From NCBI RefSeq assembly GCF_001583695.1, contig NZ_LOBC01000018.1:29854-93853 (forward strand): a DNA stretch of 64,000 nt. The letters run 5' to 3'. This document shows, in pieces, positions 15,559 through 22,868 of the stretch (position 1 is its first letter; each line of letters opens with the position of its first letter). A program made the position numbers and the translations under genes. The DNA is from Bacillus wiedmannii (GTDB lineage Bacteria > Bacillota > Bacilli > Bacillales > Bacillaceae_G). Below the pieces are notes generated by a model. The model was given only the letters and a program-made list of their open reading frames with translations, was not told the origin of the DNA and did no database searches.

Positions 15559-15593
15559 GATGTTAACTATCATTTATAATGATAGTTAACATC
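15559..15593. promoter_or_regulatory. LysR operator palindrome between the DMT and LysR genes
   Basis: A perfect inverted repeat: GATGTTAACTATCATT, 3-base centre, and its exact complement. It lies in the divergent promoter region, 16 bases before the LysR start codon, where LysR-type proteins typically repress themselves and switch the neighbour gene. Confidence 0.75.
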
Positions 15594-15608
15594 AAGGAGG
15601 ATCACATT

Positions 15609-16475
15609 ATGGAATTAAGAGATTTACAAATCTTCCAGAACGTTGCCGACAAAGGTAGTGTAAGCGGCGCAGCAAAGGAATTAAATTACGTACAATCAAA
15701 TGTAACTGCACGTATTAAACAACTAGAGAACGAACTAAAAACACCGCTCTTTTATCGTCATAAACGAGGCATGACTTTAACAGCTGAAGGAAGAAAAATG
15801 CTCGTTTATGTTAATAAAATTTTGCAAGATGTTGACGAGCTAAAACAAGTATTTTTAGACAGTGAAACTCCCTCTGGCATATTAAAAATCGGTACAGTCG
15901 AAACAGTAAGTACATTACCTACCATTTTATCTTCTTACTATAAACGCTATCCGAATGTCGATTTATCATTACAAGCGGGTCTAACAGAAGCATTGATTAG
16001 AGAAGTACTTGATCATCAATTAGATGGTGCCTTTATATCAGGTCCTATTAAACACCCACTAATTGAACAATACGATGTTAGTACAGAAAAATTAATGCTT
16101 GTAACACAAAATAAAGCTTTTCATATAGAAGAATTTACAACAACGCCCCTACTCGTTTTTAACCAAGGATGTGGATACCGTTCCAAACTAGAACGATGGC
16201 TTAAAGATGAAGGTTTGCTCCCAAAAAGAATTATGGAATTTAATATATTAGAAACGATATTAAACAGTGTTGCACTCGGCCTTGGAATTACACTCGTACC
16301 ACAGTCTGCTGTCCACCATCTTTCTAAAGCTGGTAAGGTACATTGTCATGCAATCCCTGAAAAATATGGTAGTATTTCAACGGTTTTCATACGCCGTAAA
16401 GATAGTTATATGACGAATTCAATGCGTAGCTTTTTAAAAACAATTGAAGAGCATCATCATATCAATATGCTGTGA
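15609..16475 (+). CDS. LysR-family transcriptional regulator
   Basis: This 288-residue protein has the N-terminal winged helix-turn-helix ([20 protein letters not shown], then [18 protein letters not shown]) and a LysR substrate-binding domain from about residue 90. The start is ATG 15609, with AAGGAGG eight bases before; the frame open to 15579 lies in the operator. The gene is divergent from the DMT transporter, the usual regulator-target layout (the CzcR/YofA-like group is possible). The effector is unknown. Confidence 0.85.
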   Translation: MELRDLQIFQNVADKGSVSGAAKELNYVQSNVTARIKQLENELKTPLFYRHKRGMTLTAEGRKMLVYVNKILQDVDELKQVFLDSETPSGILKIGTVETVSTLPTILSSYYKRYPNVDLSLQAGLTEALIREVLDHQLDGAFISGPIKHPLIEQYDVSTEKLMLVTQNKAFHIEEFTTTPLLVFNQGCGYRSKLERWLKDEGLLPKRIMEFNILETILNSVALGLGITLVPQSAVHHLSKAGKVHCHAIPEKYGSISTVFIRRKDSYMTNSMRSFLKTIEEHHHINML

Positions 16476-16504
16476 AAGACATTCTTACATGAATGTCTTT
16501 TTTT
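16475..16504 (+). terminator. Terminator of the LysR gene
   Basis: AAAGACATTC pairs with GAATGTCTTT, followed by T residues; it abuts the pair-3 promoter dyad. Confidence 0.75.
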
Positions 16505-16569
16505 CTTACAAAAGTGTAAGTCTTCCGTAAGCTAATTCGATAGTTGCAGGCAATCATATTTCCTATAAT
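16505..16569 (+). promoter_or_regulatory. GATAGT-N19 family promoter, pair 3
   Basis: CTTACAAAAGTGTAAG dyad, CCGTAAGC, AATTCGATAGT (GATAGT 16539-16544), 19 bp, TATAAT 16564-16569. Confidence 0.7.
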
Positions 16570-16616
16570 TAAGATATAAAGCAGGGCAACAACAAATCGA
16601 AAAGGAGCGGATACGC

Positions 16617-16718
16617 ATGATGAACAAAATGAAATCAAACAAATTTTTAAATACAATGGGCATGGTGCTATCCGCACTTGTCGATGCAAAAGCTGTTGCA
16701 ACTACATTAAACAAATAA
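16617..16718 (+). CDS. Two-peptide pair 3, first peptide (33 aa, AKAV family)
   Basis: The peptide begins MMNKMKSNKFLNTMGM and ends VDAKAVATTLNK. AAAAGGAGCGG precedes the ATG. It is the most diverged of the three first peptides, with conservative changes only (N-K, F-L, I-V, S-T), which indicates selection on an expressed peptide. Predicted amphipathic helix without signal peptide. Function unknown. Confidence 0.7.
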   Translation: MMNKMKSNKFLNTMGMVLSALVDAKAVATTLNK

Positions 16719-16730
16719 GGAGAGATTACA

Positions 16731-16832
16731 ATGAACAACATTACATTTAACAAATCAGACTTTATCGGACTTGCAAGTGGAGCTACTCTTCTTACAGCTT
16801 TCATTTACACACTTGCTCAAGGTCTTATTTAA
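16731..16832 (+). CDS. Two-peptide pair 3, second peptide (33 aa, hydrophobic)
   Basis: The peptide begins MNNITFNKSDFIGLASG and ends YTLAQGLI. AAGGAGAG follows directly on the first peptide stop. The N-terminal NITFNKxDF and LASG motifs are kept in all three pairs while the C-terminus varies. Single membrane helix. Function unknown. Confidence 0.7.
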   Translation: MNNITFNKSDFIGLASGATLLTAFIYTLAQGLI

Positions 16833-16865
16833 TATTTTGTTTCCCCAAACCCCTTTATATATAGA

Positions 16866-16899
16866 AAAAGCTGCTTGTCTTATAGACAAGCAGCTTTTT
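16866..16899. terminator. Terminator between pair 3 and the molybdate regulator
   Basis: AAAAGCTGCTTGTC pairs with GACAAGCAGCTTTT; it works for both convergent transcripts. Confidence 0.8.
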
Positions 16900-17818
16900 A
16901 GTTTATTTCATATATAATTTGACCTGTTTTCGTCATATCGTATCCGCCAATTGCTTTTAATTCATTATGAAATTCTTCCGATTGCAGAATGCCTTTCACG
17001 ACTTCAATCAGCTCTTCATTTTCTTTATTCTTCAAAATCACCAAATCGTACTGTTCTTTCATGATTGGAATAAAATCTACATTTACAATTTGCGAAAACT
17101 TTTCTGATCCTACTCCCACATCAGCTTTTCCATTCGCAACTTGCGTGGCAACACCAAGATGGTTTGATTCTTCCCATTCATATCCACTAATACGTTCTTT
17201 ATTTAACTTTTGGATGCGCAATTGTTCATCGACTAACACCCTAATACCAGAACCTTTTTCTCGATTTACAAATCGTGTAGATGACTGAGATAAATCAGCC
17301 CATGTTTTTATATTTTTCGGATTTCCCTTTTGCACATAAAATCCAACGTTTCTTGCTAATAAATTAATCATCGTACATGGTTGTCCCACTAAAATACGTT
17401 TTACGTAAGGAACATTATATGTACCCGTTTCACCATCAAACAAATGCAGACTAACGATATTTCCTTCTCCTTGATACATTTTTACTAAACTCGTTAAACT
17501 ACCTTGATATGCCCTTAATATGTTTGAACTTGGCAGGCGATTTTCTATACGTTTTGCCAACATATCTAACGTTAGTTCTTGTCCGCTAATAATACATGTA
17601 TCCAAGCCCCTACTATCTTCGCTCTTTACAGGAGTACCTTGTATTTTCCCTGTTTTCATTTGCTTTATATATTGTTCTAAATCTGTTGCATCAATGCGCA
17701 TCTGTCTACCAATTCTATAAGAAGGAAGTTCTCCTTTTTTAATTAGATCGTATACAGTTAATTTTGATACCTTTAATCGCTTCGCTACTTCTTCCGTTGT
17801 GTAGGAATGATGATCCAT
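16898..17818 (-). CDS. yvgK: Molybdate-responsive regulator with HTH and binding-protein domain (YvgK-like)
   Basis: This 306-residue protein joins an excisionase-type helix-turn-helix (YTTEEVAKRLKVSKLTVYDL, then PSYRIGRQMRI) to a PBP-like domain (about residues 85-300) with SSNILRAYQGS and NREKGSGIRVL, as in ModE-like and YvgK regulators. I start at ATG 17818 (MDHHSYTT), seven bases after GTGAGGA; the ATG at 17845 has no site. It is divergent from modAB, and a 10-bp repeat array between them is the likely operator. It probably senses molybdate and represses uptake. Confidence 0.8.
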   Translation of the reverse strand: MDHHSYTTEEVAKRLKVSKLTVYDLIKKGELPSYRIGRQMRIDATDLEQYIKQMKTGKIQGTPVKSEDSRGLDTCIISGQELTLDMLAKRIENRLPSSNILRAYQGSLTSLVKMYQGEGNIVSLHLFDGETGTYNVPYVKRILVGQPCTMINLLARNVGFYVQKGNPKNIKTWADLSQSSTRFVNREKGSGIRVLVDEQLRIQKLNKERISGYEWEESNHLGVATQVANGKADVGVGSEKFSQIVNVDFIPIMKEQYDLVILKNKENEELIEVVKGILQSEEFHNELKAIGGYDMTKTGQIIYEIN

Positions 17819-17901
17819 AGACGATTCCTCACTTTCTTCCTTCATTGTAACAAAGAAAAGAATATTTCTCCTATATTAAAAAACAACTATATCGTTCAAA
17901 T

Positions 17902-17964
17902 TATATTCAATTATAACTAGTTATATCTAGTTATATCTAGTTATAATTAGTTATAATTGAATAT
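17902..17964. promoter_or_regulatory. 10-bp phased repeat operator between yvgK and modA
   Basis: TTATANYTAG occurs four times in exact 10-bp register from 17911, and a fifth partial unit follows. The outer ends form an inverted repeat (ATATTCAATTATAACTA and its complement). One repeat per helical turn fits cooperative binding of the neighbouring regulator. Confidence 0.65.
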
Positions 17965-17988
17965 GTCAAAACGAAAGGGGATTTTTTT

Positions 17989-18795
17989 ATGAACAAGTTT
18001 ACATTACGATCCATCGGGGCGCTTATACTTTCTTTTCTTCTTATATTTAGCGTTGCATGTACAAGCGGCGAAAAGAAAGAGAAATCAACTGCTAACGAAG
18101 GAAAAGCAGTAGAACTTACTATATCAGCTGCTGCAAGCTTACAAGATGCACTAAAAGAAATTGAAACAAAATATAAAGAAAAGGAACTTAATATTAAACT
18201 TTCTTTTAACTTCGGTGCTTCTGGTGCACTTCAACAACAAATTGAACAAGGCGCGCCTGCTGATTTATTCTTCTCAGCAGCCGAAGATAAATTCCAAACC
18301 CTTGTTAAAAAAGGATTCATTAATGAAAAAGAAGGGAAAAATCTTCTTGGAAATGAACTCGTTCTAGTTGTCCCAAAAGATAGTTCTCTTACAAAAATTC
18401 AAGATTTAAAAGATGAAAAAATTAAGAAAATCGCGCTTGGTACACCCGAATCAGTACCTGCGGGAAAATACGCAAAGGCTTCTCTCACGCATGAAAATCT
18501 ATGGAATGACATTCAAAATAAAATCGTATTTACAAAAGATGTTCGCCAAGTGTTAACATATGTAGAAACAGGTAATGTCGATGCTGGTATTGTATACAAA
18601 ACAGATGCTCTTATTTCAAACAAAGTAAAGATTGGTGAGACAGCAGCAGCTACTTCTCATGAGCCAATTCACTATCCTTTAGGTGTTATAAAAGAATCTA
18701 AGCACAAGAAAGAGGCGACTTCATTTTATGAGTATTTGCAGTCAAAAGATGCACAATCTATCTTTAAAAAATATGGATTTACAGTCCTGTCATAA
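17989..18795 (+). CDS. modA: Molybdate-binding lipoprotein ModA
   Basis: This 268-residue lipoprotein has a signal peptide ending SVAC with lipid-bearing Cys24, then the ModA pattern LTISAAASLQDALKEI, NFGASGALQQQIEQGAPADLFFSA and GNVDAGIVYKTDA. It captures molybdate outside the membrane for the permease encoded next. GAAAGGGG precedes the ATG. It is the first gene of a modAB pair and is divergent from the YvgK-like regulator. Confidence 0.9.
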   Translation: MNKFTLRSIGALILSFLLIFSVACTSGEKKEKSTANEGKAVELTISAAASLQDALKEIETKYKEKELNIKLSFNFGASGALQQQIEQGAPADLFFSAAEDKFQTLVKKGFINEKEGKNLLGNELVLVVPKDSSLTKIQDLKDEKIKKIALGTPESVPAGKYAKASLTHENLWNDIQNKIVFTKDVRQVLTYVETGNVDAGIVYKTDALISNKVKIGETAAATSHEPIHYPLGVIKESKHKKEATSFYEYLQSKDAQSIFKKYGFTVLS

Positions 18796-18800
18796 TTGCC

Positions 18801-19475
18801 ATGAGCTTTGATGCTATTTTATCACCAATCTTTCTATCTATACGAGTAGCTGCATGCGCCACCATTATCGTTACAATTTTAGGGACAATTATCGGACGAG
18901 CGTTAGCACGCTCCTCATGGAGATATAAAGTACTATTAGAAACTATTTTCTTATTACCAATGGTACTTCCACCAACTGTAATCGGCTTTTTTCTCATTAT
19001 CATTTTTGGAAATAATAGTCCCATTGGAATGTGGATAGAATCAATATTTCAGCAGTCCATTATGTTCACATCTACTGCTGCAATCATCGCTTCTACAGTT
19101 GTTGCATTTCCGCTCATGTACCAATCAGCAAAAACAGGATTTTCTATTGCGAATGTACAAATTGAAGAAAGTGCTCGTGACCTTGGTGCCAGTGAATATC
19201 AAGTTTTTCTACACGTCACACTTCCGCTTGCATTTCCCGCCTTACTAAGCGGAATGATTTTGAGCTTTGTTCGTGCGCTCGGTGAGTTTGGTGCTACACT
19301 CATGTTTGCTGGGAACATTCCTGGTAAAACACAGACAATCCCAACTGCAATTTATATGGCTATTGATGCAAGTAATATGCAACTCGCTTGGACACTTGTC
19401 GTTATCACTATTAGTATGTCACTCCTATTTCTGCTATGTATTCAGCTTATTAATAAAAGAATTACTAACTCTTAA
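18801..19475 (+). CDS. modB: Molybdate ABC transporter permease ModB
   Basis: This 224-residue permease has five to six membrane spans and the EAA-type loop ESARDLGASEYQVFLHVTLPLAFPALL that contacts the ATPase. It follows modA by five bases and has only a weak ribosome site, so it is probably translated by coupling. No modC ATPase gene follows: a terminator comes next. The B. subtilis yvgL-yvgM locus likewise lacks one, so a shared ATPase must serve. Confidence 0.88.
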   Translation: MSFDAILSPIFLSIRVAACATIIVTILGTIIGRALARSSWRYKVLLETIFLLPMVLPPTVIGFFLIIIFGNNSPIGMWIESIFQQSIMFTSTAAIIASTVVAFPLMYQSAKTGFSIANVQIEESARDLGASEYQVFLHVTLPLAFPALLSGMILSFVRALGEFGATLMFAGNIPGKTQTIPTAIYMAIDASNMQLAWTLVVITISMSLLFLLCIQLINKRITNS

Positions 19476-19504
19476 GGCAGCTTTTTTGGAAGCTGCTTTT
19501 TTAT
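19475..19504 (+). terminator. Terminator of modAB
   Basis: GGCAGCTT and AAGCTGCT form the stem around a T-rich loop, followed by six T. Confidence 0.7.
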
Positions 19505-19679
19505 TTCTTAGGAAATAAAAATATACCATCGGGAAATAACTGAATTTTACCTTTTATTTAAATATACATTCTATTTGAATTTACTTTCTAAAATAGGCAA
19601 TTTCCTGTTATTATATGGAGGTGTTTCAAAAAATGAAGAAATGAAAACGCATTTATATCGTGAATTCTTCATCCTGTTT

Positions 19680-19726
19680 TAGCGATCGGTAATCTTCTAC
19701 TCTAGTAGTGGTGCATTACCGATCGT
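19680..19726 (+). other. Leader hairpin before the sugar transporter gene
   Basis: AGCGATCGGTAAT pairs with ATTACCGATCGTT, with an inner CTACT/AGTAG stem, about 50 bases before the start codon. There is no T-run, so it is not a simple terminator. In the same gap GGAGGTG precedes a three-codon ORF (Met-Lys-Lys) at 19633. I see no other gene between 19476 and 19776. Confidence 0.5.
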
Positions 19727-19776
19727 TAGAACGATATGTAATTATATTGGTATAGAAAACCGAAGGGAGTCTTGTA

Positions 19777-20628
19777 ATGGACATTTTATTAGCGCTTCTT
19801 CCTGCAATTGCATGGGGAAACATCTTATTAGTAAGCGTAAAAATGGGCGGTGGTGCATATAGCCAAACGGTAGGTATGACAATCGGTGCTCTATTCTTCG
19901 CAACAATTATGTATGTATTTACTCAACCAGCTTTAACAATGACAGTCTTAATTGTTGGTTTTATTTCAGGTTTATTCTGGGCATTAGGACAAGTAAACCA
20001 ATTAAAAACAGTTGAAAAACTAGGTGTTTCAACTACTGTAACGATTTCTACTGGTATGCAACTTGTTGCAACTTCTATCTTTGGGGTTATCGCTTTCCGT
20101 GAGTGGACTACAACAACAACGATTATTCTGGGAACGATTGCAATCCTATTAATCGTAGTTGGTGTTGTATTCACATCACTAGATGACAAAGAAAATGCAC
20201 AGCCACCAGGACAATTGAAAAAAGGACTTCTTACTTTAATTGTTTCTACTTTCGGCTACCTTGTATATGTAATTATTATTCGTTGGTATAATATCGATGG
20301 TTGGTCTGCTATTTTACCACAAGCAGTTGGTATGTTTGTTGGTGCGGTTGTATTGACATCTAAACATAAACCATTTAACAAATATGCAATCCGTAATGCT
20401 TTATCTGGTTTACTATGGGGAACTGGAAACTTATTCTTACTTCTTTCATTACCACGTGTCGGAGTAGCAACAAGCTTCCCATTATCTCAAACTGGAATCG
20501 TTATCTCAACATTCGGTGCGATTGTCTTCTTAGGTGAAAAGAAAACAAAACGTCAATTGATCTTTATTGCACTAGGTAGTGTTTTAATTATCGGCGGTGC
20601 TGTATTGTTAGGTATGACAAAAGCATAA
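19777..20628 (+). CDS. glcU: GRP-family sugar uptake protein (GlcU-like)
   Basis: This 283-residue protein has ten predicted membrane spans and the family start MDILLALLPAIAWGNILLVS, with the conserved GALFFATIMY, ALGQVNQLKTVEKLGVSTTV and GLLWGTGNLFLLLSLPRVGVATSFPLSQTGI segments. Relatives are B. subtilis GlcU and Lactobacillus RbsU, proton-linked glucose or ribose importers. GAAGGGAG precedes the ATG. In Bacillus glcU is often paired with glucose dehydrogenase, but no such gene is here, so glucose versus ribose cannot be settled. Confidence 0.85.
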   Translation: MDILLALLPAIAWGNILLVSVKMGGGAYSQTVGMTIGALFFATIMYVFTQPALTMTVLIVGFISGLFWALGQVNQLKTVEKLGVSTTVTISTGMQLVATSIFGVIAFREWTTTTTIILGTIAILLIVVGVVFTSLDDKENAQPPGQLKKGLLTLIVSTFGYLVYVIIIRWYNIDGWSAILPQAVGMFVGAVVLTSKHKPFNKYAIRNALSGLLWGTGNLFLLLSLPRVGVATSFPLSQTGIVISTFGAIVFLGEKKTKRQLIFIALGSVLIIGGAVLLGMTKA

Positions 20629-20644
20629 ACTTATAATCTATTAA

Positions 20645-20676
20645 TCCCTGAAGCAGTTATGCTTCAGGGATTTTTC
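20645..20676 (+). terminator. Terminator of glcU-like gene
   Basis: TCCCTGAAGC pairs with GCTTCAGGGA and TTTTT follows. Confidence 0.85.
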
Positions 20677-20840
20677 ATTACAACTATTTTTTAAGTATAA
20701 TAATTTTTATAACCTTATTTATATTAACCCTCCTCCCTCCATTTCCATCCTTTTCACAATAAGTCTTTTCTTTTTACAAAATTCTCTTAAAGATGGTATC
20801 GTTTTTTATAACATATCTTCACTAGAAAGGAATAAAGGAT

Positions 20841-21644
20841 ATGCTAACTAAACATCGAATTTTATTTATTGGTGCTGGTCGTATGGCAGAAGCTATATTT
20901 TCCGGATTACTTAAAACAAGCAAAGAATACATCGAAGAAATTATCGTTTCTAACCGAAGCAACGTAGAAAAGCTAAAGGAATTACAAGGGCGATATAATG
21001 TGTCTACTACAACAGATTGGAAGCAGCATGTTTCATCTGTTGATACGATTGTTTTAGCAATGCCGCCTTCTGCACATGAAGAATTATTAGCAGAATTATC
21101 TCCGTTACTATCGAATCAACTTGTCGTAACGGTAGCTGCTGGCATTGGTCCATCTTATTTAGAAGAAAGACTTCCCGAGGGGACACCTGTTGCTTGGATT
21201 ATGCCAAATACAGCTGCTGAAATTGGCAAGTCTATCTCCTTATATACAACGGGACAATCAGTAAACGAGATACATCAGGAAACCTTGCAACTCCTTTTAA
21301 GAGGCATTGGTACTTCGCAACTTTGTACTGAAGAAGAAGTTCATCAGCTTACTGCAGTTACTGGAAGTGCACCAGCTTTCCTTTATTACTTTGCTGAAAG
21401 CTTAATTGAAGCAACAAAAAGTTATGGAGTCGATGAAGCAACCGCAAAACACCTTGTCATTCAAATGATTTCCGGCTCTGCTTCTATGCTTGAACAAACG
21501 CAAGATCCAGCTAACCTCCGCGAACAAGTAACAACACCCGGTGGTTCCACAGCTGAGGGTCTCAAAACTTTATATGAATATAATTTTTCAGAGGCAATTC
21601 AAAAAGCGGTAGAAGCAACAAACAAAAAAGCTAGGGGGAAATAA
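20841..21644 (+). CDS. proC: Pyrroline-5-carboxylate reductase
   Basis: This 267-residue enzyme reduces 1-pyrroline-5-carboxylate to proline with NAD(P)H. The Rossmann motif FIGAGRMAEAI lies at residues 9-19, AMPPSAHEE and VTVAAGI follow, and the C-terminal catalytic and dimer segment has TAVTGSAPAFLYYFAESL and VTTPGGSTAEGL. GAAAGGAAT precedes the ATG. It ends one base before the aldo/keto reductase gene, so the two form an operon. Bacillus usually has several proC copies. Confidence 0.9.
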   Translation: MLTKHRILFIGAGRMAEAIFSGLLKTSKEYIEEIIVSNRSNVEKLKELQGRYNVSTTTDWKQHVSSVDTIVLAMPPSAHEELLAELSPLLSNQLVVTVAAGIGPSYLEERLPEGTPVAWIMPNTAAEIGKSISLYTTGQSVNEIHQETLQLLLRGIGTSQLCTEEEVHQLTAVTGSAPAFLYYFAESLIEATKSYGVDEATAKHLVIQMISGSASMLEQTQDPANLREQVTTPGGSTAEGLKTLYEYNFSEAIQKAVEATNKKARGK

Positions 21645-21645
21645 T

Positions 21646-22479
21646 ATGAATTTAACAAGTTTAAAAGACTATACAACATTACATAACGGTGTAAAAATGC
21701 CTTGGTTCGGTTTAGGTGTTTTTAAAGTAGAAGATGGTTCAGAAGTAATTGAATCTGTAAAAGCAGCAATTAAAAATGGCTACCGCAGCATTGATACTGC
21801 AGCAATTTATCAAAACGAAGAAGGCGTTGGACAAGCGATCCGTGAATCAGGTGTTTCACGTGAAGAATTATTTATTACATCAAAAGTATGGAATAGCGAT
21901 CAAGGGTATGAAACAACACTTCAAGCATTTGAAACTACATTAGAGAAATTAGGTCTAGAATATTTAGATTTATATTTAGTACATTGGCCTGTAAAAGGGA
22001 AATATACTGAATCATGGAAAGCATTAGAAAAGCTTTATAAAGATGGCCGTGTTCGCGCTATCGGTGTGAGTAATTTCCATATTCACCACTTACAAGACGT
22101 ATTTGAAATTGCTGAAATTAAGCCAATGGTCAACCAAGTGGAATACCACCCACGTTTAGCACAAGAAGAGCTGCATGCTTTCTGTAAAGAACATAACATC
22201 CAACTTGAAGCTTGGTCACCATTAATGCAAGGCCAACTGCTAGAGAACCCAACATTACAAGACATTGCAACAAAATATAATAAATCAACTGCACAAATTA
22301 TTTTACGCTGGGATCTACAAAACGAAGTTGTAACCATCCCTAAATCTATTAAAGAACATCGCATTATTGAAAATGCAAATATATTTGATTTTGAATTAAG
22401 CGCTGATGACATGAAAGCAATTCAAGCTCTAAATGAAGACCGTCGCGTCGGTCCAGATCCAGATAACTTTAACTTCTAA
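21646..22479 (+). CDS. Aldo/keto reductase (YvgN-like)
   Basis: This 277-residue NADPH-dependent reductase carries the AKR tetrad Asp50 (SIDTAAIY), Tyr55, Lys80 (TSKVW) and His113 (LVHWP), plus the cofactor segment IPKSIKEHRI. It most resembles B. subtilis YvgN, a glyoxal/methylglyoxal reductase. AGGGGGAAAT precedes the ATG, 2 bp after proC. Detoxification of reactive aldehydes is likely; the pairing with proC might reflect handling of semialdehydes, but that is only inference. Confidence 0.88.
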   Translation: MNLTSLKDYTTLHNGVKMPWFGLGVFKVEDGSEVIESVKAAIKNGYRSIDTAAIYQNEEGVGQAIRESGVSREELFITSKVWNSDQGYETTLQAFETTLEKLGLEYLDLYLVHWPVKGKYTESWKALEKLYKDGRVRAIGVSNFHIHHLQDVFEIAEIKPMVNQVEYHPRLAQEELHAFCKEHNIQLEAWSPLMQGQLLENPTLQDIATKYNKSTAQIILRWDLQNEVVTIPKSIKEHRIIENANIFDFELSADDMKAIQALNEDRRVGPDPDNFNF

Positions 22480-22482
22480 TAG

Positions 22483-22513
22483 AAAAACCACTGCCATATG
22501 CAGTGGTTTTTTT
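22483..22513 (+). terminator. Terminator of the proC operon
   Basis: AAAACCACTGC pairs with GCAGTGGTTTT, then T residues. Confidence 0.85.
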
Positions 22514-22552
22514 CATTTAAGAAAACTGAAAATTTAAACTATATTCATTTGG

Positions 22553-22581
22553 TTGACACTTCATTATCCAAGGTGTAAGAT
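22553..22581 (+). promoter_or_regulatory. Sigma-A promoter of the SAM riboswitch transcript
   Basis: TTGACA, 17 bp, TAAGAT, about 50 bases before the riboswitch core. Confidence 0.6.
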
Positions 22582-22633
22582 TTTGAATTATCAAAGAAAC
22601 ACAAAAATTAATAAAGTTTATTCGTTTACTCAT

Positions 22634-22817
22634 TGTATCAAGAGAGGTGGAGGGACTGGCCCTTTGAAACCTCGGCAGCAGGTTCATTTTGAATACTGTG
22701 CCACTTCCTGCAAGCTTTATGCTTGAAAGATAGAATGAGGGACTTCGTTTATATACGGGTGCATAACTTGTACGTAAAAATCCCTCTTTCTCAATACGAA
22801 AAGAGGGATTTTTTGTT
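22634..22817 (+). ncRNA. SAM-I riboswitch (S-box) before oppA-like gene 1
   Basis: The aptamer shows the conserved S-box blocks TATCAAGAGAGGTGGAGGGA, CTGGCCC, GAAACCTCGGCAGC, GTGCCA and TTCCTGC, closing with GAAAGATAGAATGAGGG. A terminator follows (AAATCCCTCTTT with AAAGAGGGATTTTTT, 22776-22817). SAM binding should fold the terminator and stop transcription, so the downstream binding-protein gene is expressed when SAM is low. Confidence 0.93.
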
Positions 22818-22868
22818 TTTCATTTCCCTCATCATCATCCAAACTTAATTATTTAGGAGGAAAATCAA

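Noticed and set aside
21852-21867. Second parS-like sequence (TGTTTCACGTGAAGAA) inside the aldo/keto reductase gene
   Set aside because: Two mismatches to the consensus at the right half, and it is fully explained as codons for Val-Ser-Arg-Glu-Glu.
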